64,000 nucleotides of DNA from an uncultured Saprospiraceae bacterium (GTDB lineage: Bacteria; Bacteroidota; Bacteroidia; Chitinophagales; Saprospiraceae), in the NCBI GenBank assembly GCA_937926205.1, contig CALEYL010000059.1:62001-126000 (forward strand). Direction: 5' to 3'. The notes under the pieces are model-generated. The model worked only from the letters and a program-made list of their open reading frames with translations, had not been told where the DNA came from and made no database searches. The translations under genes and the position numbers were made by a program. Within the stretch, counting starts at the first letter, position 1. Each line of letters begins with the position of its first letter. Positions 33,601 through 40,500 of the stretch are shown one piece after another.

Positions 33601-34484
33601 AAACTAATTTCTTTAACCGGCCCGCCTCCTTTATTCCGCTCCGTCACATTTTCTGCAAAAGGCAAAATTCCCGGCGTTTCAAAACCCTCTAAATATTGTT
33701 TCCAAAAGGCTTCTTCTTCATAAGGATTCTTTGAACTGATGTATTTGATAAAATCTTCATAACGGTCTTCTTCTTTTTTTTCCGGCAATTCCCCCAGCGA
33801 AAGGACTTCATAAGCATGCAGGAATTCCTCCATAATTACCGGCATCGACCATCCATCCAGCAAAATATGATGGTAGGTCCAGATCATCTGATAACTTTTT
33901 ACGCCGGTTTTTATTAAGGCAATGCGCATTAATGGCGGTTGACCAAAATCAAACCGGGTTTTCCGATCCCGGGCAAGAAAATCCTGAATCTCTTTTTCCT
34001 GATCAGATGGCGAAAGCACAGAAAAATCCAGCTCTTTCACAGGCAAATGGATGGAGGTATGCACACATTGTACCGGAATACTCAGCTGGTCATAGATGAA
34101 ACTGCTTCTGAGAATGCTGTGGTTTTGAAGGACATAATTCCACGATGATTTGAAAACAGCCGTATCCAGTCCCACCGGAAAATTAACGATAAATTGTTCT
34201 GTATAGGCATTGGAATCGCCATCGTACAAATGGTGAAATAACATGCCTTCCTGCAGCGGGCTCAGCTTGTATACAGCACGCTCCTTTACCGATGTTTTCA
34301 GTAAATGACGGATGAGTTCCTGCTTGTTTTCTTTGATAAAGTCAACGATGGAACGGTCCTTCATAATGGACGCGATCTCCTCTTTAGTCAGTTCTCCTTT
34401 ACGGCCTTTTAATATTAAATCGCCGTCTTTTTCAACGAGGAACAGGTTTAAACCTTCCAGTTTTTCAATGAAATGGTCCATCAT
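21693..34484 (-). CDS. NRPS, TubC-like docking domain plus four C-A-T modules (4263 aa)
   Basis: This is a four-module synthetase. Residues 1-70 are a TubC-like docking domain. The first C domain opens with LSPLQEGMLFHH and has HHILLDG, typical of D-accepting (DCL) domains; this fits the epimerase that ends the preceding protein. C2 to C4 are LCL-type (HHIASDG, HHIASDG, HHIAADG). Carrier serines lie near residues 1071, 2113, 3152 and 4205. By-eye codes are: module 1 DFWNIGMVHK (identical to the classical Thr code), module 2 DLFNNALTYK (a code I recall for Ala/Gly), module 3 DPEHSGKITK (unassigned) and module 4 DLTKVGHIGK (identical to the Asp code). It should add residues 6-9, and the Thr is a candidate lactone nucleophile. 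The acidic C-terminal tail EVEVIEL looks like a docking motif. The start could equally be the second Met (34481). Confidence 0.97.
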   Translation of the reverse strand: MMDHFIEKLEGLNLFLVEKDGDLILKGRKGELTKEEIASIMKDRSIVDFIKENKQELIRHLLKTSVKERAVYKLSPLQEGMLFHHLYDGDSNAYTEQFIVNFPVGLDTAVFKSSWNYVLQNHSILRSSFIYDQLSIPVQCVHTSIHLPVKELDFSVLSPSDQEKEIQDFLARDRKTRFDFGQPPLMRIALIKTGVKSYQMIWTYHHILLDGWSMPVIMEEFLHAYEVLSLGELPEKKEEDRYEDFIKYISSKNPYEEEAFWKQYLEGFETPGILPFAENVTERNKGGGPVKEISFSFDAEFTNRIRNYAQAQSVTVNTLIQGIWSLLLSKYTGNPDTVFGITVSGRPADLENAEKRVGLYINILPLRSSIKAEESIEKWLSAIQAGHASAREYQYTALNKIQSWNNISGDFFDSILVFENYPVGEVLNQKEWGLKTGEIQVKEQNNYLLTIVANLGKTLNMKLSYNSALLGDAAAEMIKAHFTIVFQELIEQNRKKISEISILTGEEKQVLLTDYNKQLHTNYPKDKTVVQLFEAQVAKTPDLVAVVSGDNNLTYRQLNELSNQLAHYLRSKGVREESLVALCLDRSCDMIVSIMAVLKAGGAYVPIDPEYPMERINYLLEDTAAPWIISSKLHRHLAGDHSGIIVPEEVANAISQQPVDNPITELKPDNLAYIIYTSGSTGLPKGVQIEHKNMVRLFLNDANLFDFNENDVWTLFHSYCFDFSVWEIFGALLFGGRLIVISSEMRKDPMAFGQLLVDAGVTVLNQTPGAFYQLQDTILQSRPDTALRYVIFGGEALNPSKLTHWKATYPDCRLINMYGITETTVHVTYKELLPADLNSGVSNIGKPIPTLSCYVLDSTHNLAVPGIAGELYVGGSGLARGYLNRPELTDGRFIRDHFSEDPKARLYKTGDLVRWLSNGDLEYLGRIDNQVKIHGYRIELGEIEAVLQQFEGVKQSAVLTYQDASGNNRLYACIVAEEGQFDKKAIHDFLKSRLPEYMVPALFIEMPALPLTPNGKIDKKALPAPDASSLLKQSYLAPRNETEEKLVQIWKDVLKIENIGIRDNFFEIGGHSLLAIRMVSAIRKAMQADVKIKEIFSHPTIEDLAQILEVARAGEALPPLIAEPRPSRIPLSYSQERLWFIDQLQGSTAYHLPTVIRLKNELDRNALETALSRLVHRHEILHTVIKSEEGSAYQQTIPAESWRMTYSEGAAFNEQTYLTDFIAREIERPFDLSKDYSLRAHLIRCHEKEHILVLVVHHIASDGWSESILVKDLAALYVAALENRNADLAPLPIQYADYAIWQRKHQNLESLSAKLSWWAKQLHGVEPIAMPTDYPRPLIQSTRGRSMGFLVDELMTARLKALSNEAGATLFMTLLTAFKVMLYRYSGQEDICVGTPIANRTMPETEALAGFFVNTLALRTDLGSNPDFLSLLEKVKGNMLAALAHQEVPFEQIVEKLEVKRSLSRSPIFQVMFTMQNMPETANLTLKGLELDTVPAEKQTAQFELTFSVIENQGVLQIGIEYCSDLFSEVTIARMSGHFNTLLESIAANPAQNIAQLPMLSPEETHQLLSDFNNTAVQYPHGKTLVDLFEAQAAKTPKNTALVFENESITYAALNQRANQLARYLKKLGVGPETLVSVCMDRSPEMIISLLGILKSGGAYVPVDPDYPAERIAYILEDSASKYVITKAATRELLSEQSGNRTLVLEEHLDKISTESTEAPESNILPENLAYVIYTSGSTGKPKGVMIEHQNVYCFLNWCQSEFSGDPFDVVYGVTSICFDLSVFEIFYTLTVGKKLRLLKNALDIKTSLPDDKRVLLNTVPSVVRNLLDDSVDLSAVSVLNMAGEPIPKSVTDRLDPEKMLIRNLYGPSEDTTYSTNYRLQKGQPVWIGRPIANTQIYILGKYLNLMPSGGIGEICIGGAGLSRGYLNQPGLSAEKFIQNPFEAHPSARLYKTGDLGRWTPQGDLDFLGRIDAQVKIRGFRIELGEIEAVLQQSSLVKACVVLVKEADTADKQLIAYVVPETTFDKEAIRQHLQAKLPDYMLPSLLIELTEMPLTPNGKIDKKALPDADSATLSERVYVAPRNQTEAQLALIWQELLPLKKVGIFDNFFESGGHSLLAMRVISLIRKQLNQEIQVSDVFHHPSIAQLAAHLETRPDGQALPPLKKAARTEKNPLSYSQERLWFVDQFEGSTRYHQPTLLRLTRKIDIQALEGAFRDLIERHEVLRTVIEAEEGQAFQKTMPAASWKMAISEGPEFSDPEYLKTYVRDEITHPFDLTRDYMLRARLVKCSEEEYLLILVVHHIASDGWSESILVRDLAAFYQARREGRRPNLEPLPIQYSDYAVWQRTNIAGAFLEQQLSWWQQYLADIEPLKFPTDLPRPATQSNRGASLSFEINQQLTEQLKSLSGKTGTSLFMTLLAAFKVLLYRYTGQEDLCIGTPSANRNYREVESLAGFFINTLVLRNNLGGNPDFLSLLEQVKKNTLLAFSHQEVPFEKIVDRVEKDRDLSRNPVFQVAFTLENTPEVPELELGKLSLSSESLGHITSNYDLTFSVKESKNGLWANVVYSVDLFTEDRIARMAAHFQKLLQSITADPEQAIADLSILSEAETEQLVFGFNETNFDYPADKTILDLFEAQAALAPNNIAVQFGQTTLTYKSLNERSNQLGAYIRETHAVRPGDLIGIKLDRSEWMILTILGILKSGGAYLPIDIKFPEDRIQFMLEDSQCKALIDDKVLADFVAQQSLYSHQNLSQEISPRSLAYVIYTSGSTGRSKGVQIEHGSLVNEICSLKEKFRITEQDRILQTANYVFDPSIEQIFLALLSGATLVLITRDTLVDGELMEKVLDEKQITYLHLTPSLLKNITPRSYHSLRQISAGGELCTLELARSWAPYLQFVNKYGPTEATITSTTFPFDLETDSDKATSLSIGRPLGNAQVYILDKQDKLTPIGVFGEICIGGAGLARGYLNRPELTREKFVEAPFLTGKRIYKTGDLGRWLADGKLEFLARKDDQVKIRGYRVELGEIESVLQRSPLIATCVVLAKETPAGDKRLVAYVVPRAPGTEGLDKEAVKRFLESQLPDYMIPAAILELAELPLTVNGKVDKKALPDPELHLLASGDQIAPRTETEEKLAAIWKGLLQVETLGVHDNFFEIGGHSLLAMRVISAIRKTFNQEVKVKDIFTHPTIAGLAANLNAVGGVVELPALKAGLRPEKIPLSYAQERLWFIDQFEGSVQYHQPTVLRLKNKLDKSALETAFAGLIERHESLRTVIRSEDGQAFQEVMPAAYWRMKFSDDPALTSPDRMHHFIAGEVNHPFNLSDDYLLRAHLVRHSEEEHVLILVLHHIAADGWSQSLLVRDLMELYSAAVENRLPGLAPLDLQYADYAVWQRKYMSGDYLEKQLSWWEKRLEGLTPLNLPLDYQRPATQSTRGASMGFRIDKNLTERLKEVSVQSGATLFMTLLSAYKVLLARYSGQDDICVGMPIANRNQKELEPMVGFFINTLVLRNDLSGNPAFSTLLNKVKEQTLAAFAHQEVPFEQIVERVESERNLSRSPVFQVVFNMQNTPEAPDLDLAGLSLEFEAPGHDLSRFDLTISVNETRDGLQIALSWCSDLFSRDTINRMAGHYKTLLEAIAANPDEKIAQLEMLTAQEKQQLLVDFNTASVEYPRDKTLVELFEAQVEQTPDTLAFVYQGTTLSYRELDEQTNKIAQYLRLKGVKTGSFVAICIDDSLDIVLSIWGILKAGGTYVPLDYANPADRINFIIDHVGAQHVLTNKSCQSLVSPKADLEIVVLDEMWLDISKMPNQRPDNSLSPEHLIYVIHTSGSTGKPKGVMLTHRNVADHLYGFFSRVQFRSSKTFAIMSTMSADLANTVLFGALISGGTIHLLAKSVYTDASKTHEYFRKNSIDFMKLVPSHWRALENEEGILLPNRTIVFGGEVLSIEILEKIKAVNPKLEIINHYGPTEVTIGKVCYKVDFDALPVKTPIGKPFCNTRLYVVDKHLALCPVGVPGELLIGGDGVSKGYINRPELTAERYIKNPFSNDENDILYRSGDLIRWLPDGNLDFMDRVDDQIKVRGYRVELGEINIVLKQAPGISQSIVLAKTDANGQNRLIAYVVPEGAFNKTDVQAYLKTQLPDYMIPSLLIELDKMPLNANGKVDRKALPDPETFARETNNYVAPGNETEQQLANIWMQLLKVDRVGIHDNFFEIGGHSLLAMRVISAIRKEFALNIPLKVIFSFPTIDELQNYIHLIRESVEEVDQKEVEVIEL

Positions 34485-34542
34485 GATTTAAAAATATTTC
34501 TGAATGGGCAGGATTAGCAATGCAATGGGATTGGTTAAAACC

Positions 34543-37500
34543 CTAGAATTTTAATATTTCATCTCCCTCCAGTTCTTTTTCCAATAAAACTGCATGGAGT
34601 TTTTCAAATTCGGAATAATCCATTTCTCCGGATAATCCGCGGTCTGATGGGGTAAATTCCTGAACTTCTTTGCTGAGGCAATGGTGAATTATTTGCGTTA
34701 AATTTTCTACGTATTGAAGTGCAATTATTTCTATTGTCTTTTGCTCATATTGTTTCCGGGAATAATTCCAGGAGACCGTCAGTTTTCCATTGGCAATGAA
34801 AGCGTTGATGGCTATTTTTTCCTTGATCGGATAGTCTTCGCTTCTGCTGCTTCCCTCGGATTCCTGTGCTATCTGCAAACCGTTTTCACTGTTTACGAGG
34901 GTGTCTAATTGCCCCAAATAATTAAATACAATATCCCAGTTGCCTTTTGATAATCCACTTCTGACTTGCCCGGAAGGGTGCAAATAGCGCAGGACGCCAT
35001 AACCCATGCCTTTTTCAGGTATTGCCCGAAGTTGTTCTTTGACCGATTTAATCAGTTTTTCCTCAGGAATGTCTTTTTCAATGGCCAGGGAAACCGGATA
35101 AAGATTGGTGAACCAGCCTACCACGCTGCTGATGTCATTTTCCGCGGAGATATCCTCTCTTCCATGGCCTTCCATGCCGATGACGATTTTGGAATACCCC
35201 GTCCAGTTATGGATTGTTTTTGCCAATGCGGCGAGGAGCAGGTCGTTTATTTCAGTATGGTATGCCAGATTGCTTTCCTGCAGCAAAAAGCGCGTCATTT
35301 TTTCTTCCAGATCAACGGTATAACTAACCATGTCCGCAAATGGGAACACGTCGACCTGCATGTCGACAGGAAGCGGCTGGTAATCATTGCAAACAGCTTC
35401 CCAAAATGCTTTCTGTGAAGCCATCTGACTGCTTAGAGCATGTTTTTTCAGAGAGTCAACCCACTGTCTGTATGAGGTGCCCTTGCTGCCAAAATCAATT
35501 TTCAGGCCTTTCGATACTGCATCAAGTGCTGTTTCCAGGTTATTGAGTAAAACCCTCCACGAAATGCCATCCATAATCAGGTGGTGGGCAACAAGGAATA
35601 AGCGGTTGTGGGTTTCAGCAGCGGGGGTTTTGATATAGATAACTTTAAACAGCGGACCAGTTGAAAGATCCAGGCTTCTTTGGGTGGAATCACAGGTTTC
35701 TGTAATGCGGATACCGATATCTTTAGAAGGAACACCTGTCAGATCCACAACCGATATGCCGCCTTCGAAAGCAGCATAGGTTTGCACCCATTGCCCGTTT
35801 TCTTTGTGATAAATAAATCGCAAAGCATCGTGGTGTTTCACCAGAGAAACCACCACGGTTTCTAAGGAGGCTTCATCAAACGACCGGCTTATTTCAAGCA
35901 AAACAGATTGGTTGAAATGAGCCATACCCGGAAAGGCGTGTTCGAAAAACCAGGCCTGGATGGGGGATAATGCGGCGGCGCCAGTCAGCAGACCTTGTTC
36001 CGCTACGGTGGAAGAAATTTTCTGCTGCCGGATGAGTTTTGCCAGTGAAGAAATGGTCTGGTGTTGAAAAAGATCCCTGGGGCGCAAAGCATAACCCAGT
36101 TGTTTTGCCCGGCTGACGACCTGAATACTGATGATGGAATCGCCACCCAATTCGAAGAAATTGTCGTGTACGCCAATATTTTCAACATTCAATAAGGCTT
36201 TCCAAATGGCTGCCAGTTGTTTTTCTGTTTCTTCTTCGGGGGCGGTGTACGTTTGCGCTGAAAGAGGTGCAGTACTTCTGTCAACCAGAGCTTTCCGGTC
36301 GATTTTGCCCGCATCGGTCAGGGGCAATTCGTCCAGCATCTCCCAGATCGCCGGTATCATGTAATCGGGGAGTTTGTCGCTCAAATATTCCAGCAGCTGA
36401 TTTTTCTGACAGGCTGGTTCTGCGACCACATAAGCGGCGAGCCGAAGTCCACCGGAAGGCGCCGGTTTTGCAACAAGGGCACAACTTTTCACCCCTTCAG
36501 CAGCCGCTAAAATGCTTTCAATTTCACCCAGCTCGATCCGATATCCCCTGATTTTGACCTGATTGTCTTTCCTGCCCCGGTATTCGAGGTTGCCATCGCG
36601 AAGCCAGCGCCCGATATCGCCGGTGCGGTATATTCTGCTTCCGGTGTCAGGGGCGTGAGGATTGACGATAAACCTTTCGGCTGTTAAATCAGGGCGATTG
36701 AGATAGCCTCTTGCGAGGCATTCGCCGCCGATGTAAATTTCACCGGGAACTCCTTTTGGCGCCAGTTCACCGGCATCATTCAGAATAAATATTTGTGTGT
36801 TGGCAATTGGCTTGCCGATCAGCACCTGCTGCTCCGGGTCGCTGATCTCGTACACCGTGCATCCGATGGTTGCTTCTGTCGGACCATACTCGTTGTAAAT
36901 CCTGATATCTGGATTCATGGCCTTCAGGATGGCAACGTGTTGTTTTTCCATTTGCTCGCCGCCTACTATCGCAACCCGAATTTCCGAATTGGGTTTTCCT
37001 TCCAGAAAATTGAGGTGGGATGGTGTCAGCTTAATGGCATTTACGACAGGATTTTGGGTAATGTTTTCCAAAGCAATATCCGGATCATTACTCTTTTCAA
37101 TGGTCAATGTTCCGCCGCTCAGCAAGCTGAGAAAAATGCTGGTCTGGGTTAAATCGAAAGCAAGCGAGGTAAAAAGCGGGAAGCTAAAAGGTTGTTCTCC
37201 AGGGAGATAGGCGTCAAGGCTGTAAAACAAGTAGTTCAACAAACTGGCTTCCTCCACCATAACGCCTTTGGGCTTACCGGTAGATCCGGAAGTGAAAATG
37301 ACATAAGCCAGATCTTTGGGGTTTCTGACTGCATTTTCGGGGGTGGCAGGCGCCTGCCATTGTTCCATTTCAAGGTCCAGGGCGCAAACAGGGACGCCAT
37401 AAGCAGCAGCTTCATCGAGCTGGCCGGAGAGAACAATCAGGGTTTTAAGCTGAGTTTCGGCCACCATAAAAGCCTTCCGTTGTTGGGGGTAATCCAGGTC

Positions 37501-40500
37501 GATTGGCACATAGCCAGCGCCGGATTTCAAAATACCGAGTATGGCGATAATGGCCCATTCGGAACGCTCCATCATCAGACCAATGAGGTCATTGGGGCCA
37601 ACCTGGTGCGTTTTGCGCAGAAAAAAGGCAAGTTTGTCAGATTGCTGTTGCACCATTCGGTAACTCAGGCGCCTGCCTTCCAAAGCAATGGCTGTGTTAT
37701 CCGGATTGAGGGCTGCTTGTTTTTCCCAAAGGTCAAGCAGTCCACACTTAGGGTCAAAGATTTTCGAAGTATTGTTGAAAGTTTGGGTTAATTCAAGGAC
37801 TTCTTCCTGCTCCAGCAGATTAAGTGAGCTGATGCTTTTATCCGGATTGCTGACGATGTCGGCAAGCAGGACTTTGAAATGCCCGGCGATTTGATGAATG
37901 GTTTCCGGCGCAAACAAATCGCGACAATATTCAATGGCTATGAGTAATTCGTCCGATTTTTCCTTAACAGAAAAAGTCAGGTCGAACAAGGCTCTGGTTT
38001 GGGCAATCGATTGCGAAGCAAGGATGGTACCCCCCAATTGGAGCTCCTGTGATTCCGGCATGTTTTGCATCACAAACATCACCTGAAAGATGGGGCTTCG
38101 ACTCATGCTCCGATTGGTTTCAACCCGATTGACGATCTGTTCAAAAGGAACTTCCTGATGGAAAAAAGCTTCCAGTGTCGATTCTTTGACGTGGTCAAGC
38201 AAAGTGCTAAAGCCTGGATTACCCCCCAAATTGCTGCGCAGGGCTAAGGTATTGATGAAAAAGCCGACCAGTGATTCGAGTTCTTTTTGATTGCGGTTGG
38301 CAACCGGCGTTCCAACACAAATGTCTTCCTGGCCGCTATATCTGTACAAGAGTACCTTGAAAGCTGACAAAAGGGTCATGAATAAGGTCGCCTCCCGGGC
38401 AGCGCTCAATGACTTCAGCCCGGTCAGCAGGTTTTTATCGATCGGAAAAACGACCGAGGCTCCCCGGGTACTTTGAATGGCCGGTCTTACGTAGTCTGTG
38501 GGAAAATTCAATGGCTCTATACCGCTTAACTGTTTTTCCCACCAGGACAGTTGTGTCGACAAGTAAGCGCCCGACAAATATTTTCGTTGCCAGATGGCAT
38601 AATCTGCATATTGTACGGTCAGCTCCGGCAAATTAGTCTGCCGGTTTTCCAACCTTGCCTGGTATAAGGCAGTCAGGTCATTGACCAATATGGCTTCCGA
38701 CCACCCGTCTGAAGCAATGTGATGGATGACCAATATCAATACATGGTCATTATCAGCGCATTGAAGCAGATGGGCCCGAAACATAAAATCTGCCGACAAG
38801 TCAAATGGTCGGTTAATGAACGACTCGATATACGCATTCAATGATGCTTCCAGTTCGAAAGCCTCCCCTTCATGATGCGATAATTCCCAGTCATCGGCAG
38901 GGAGGATTTTTTGATAGGGGCGTCCATCCTCACTGAGCACAATGCTCCGCAATGATTCATGTCGCCGGACCAGGTCGCGGAGGGCTAAAGCTAAAGCGGG
39001 TTTATCCAGCTTGTTTTTCCATCGCAAGACCGTAGGAATATGGTACTGAATGCTGCCCTCCAGCTGATCAATAATCCATATTCGTTCCTGTGCATAGGAC
39101 AGGGGAGTTTTTTCTTCGCGGGAACCCGGGCTTAGCCGCGGCAAAACAGTTTTTTTGTCAGATGTTTCGATAAATCCGGCCAGGCTTTCAATGGTCGGAT
39201 GTAGAAGCATGTCTTTGACGCTCAACTCCCTGTCAAGGGCTTTCCGGATGCCGGATATGGCCCGGATAGCCATTAAGGAATCGCCGCCAATTTGAAAAAA
39301 ATGGTCATATATGCCAATTTCATCCCTTTTCAGCAGCTGTTTCCAAATGCCCAGAATGGTCTCCTGTAGCTGATTTTCCGGCGCCGCGAATACCGTGTCG
39401 TCGCTGACAGTCGCCGCCAATTGCAGTAATTTTTTGTGGTCTACTTTGCCCTGCGTGGTTACCGGCCATTCTGATATTTCAATAAACCTGCCGGGAACCA
39501 TGTACGCGGGAATCCGCTGAGCAAGGTAGTGTCGCAGGGTTGCCGGTGAAACCGATCCGTTGGAGCCCTGGTTTTTCTGGAAAAATGCGAGCAATCCGTC
39601 TCCTTTTTCATTGGCCAGAACGATGGCTTTCGCAATGTGTTGATCGTTCAAGAGCATGGTTTCGACCTCTCCCGGTTCTACGCGATGGCCATTGACCTTT
39701 ACCTGGTTGTCTTTTCTTCCGGCAAATAAAAGGTCGCCTTCATCCGTCCATATGGCCATGTCACCTGTGCGATACAGGAACTTTCCGGGTAAGAACGGGT
39801 TGGGGACAAACTTTTCAGCACTTTGTTCAGGGGCTTTGAAATAGCCGTCTACCACTCCGGCGCCGGAAATGCACAATTCGCCCGGAACGCCTTTAGGCAC
39901 AAGGTTCAGATGGTCATCCAGCACATAGAGTGATTTATTTGCGCAGGGCTTTCCAATCGGAATTACCTGGTAGATTTCCTCGGGAATCACTTCGTAAAAA
40001 CTGGCAATAACTGTCGCTTCGGCTGGTCCATAAAGGTTGAAGAACCGCTTTCGAGCGGCATAATACATCGCCGTTTGGGTGTCAACAGCTTCCCCCGCAG
40101 ATATGAGCGCTTTCACAGTAGGCAATTCAGGCCGTTCCAGAACGTCTAAATAGGAAGGCGTCATGGCAGTCATCGTGATGTTGTGGGTGTCCAGATATTG
40201 CAGAAAACGATGTTTGTCTTTTATGATCTCTTTGTCTATCATGACCAGCGTTGCGCCGGCCAGCAGGGGAAAAATATCGAAGAAAAATCCGTCGAATCCG
40301 ACCGCAAAGAATTGGAGGTAATTGTCATCGGGGACAACGCCTAATTTGGGGATGTAGTCAGTGACATTGTTGATCAACCCTTCGTGCTTTGCAATGATTG
40401 GCTTGGGCATTCCCGTAGAGCCAGATGTGAAAACGATGTAAGCCGGGTCTGAAGGCCGCACTTTGTATCTTGTCCAGGTTGTTTCCGGGGCCTGTTTCAG

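Noticed and set aside
8692..34484. Long direct repeats suggesting assembly artefact or mobile elements
   Set aside because: The repeats are NRPS modules with diverged sequence, different pocket codes and intact frames; no terminal repeats or transposase occur.
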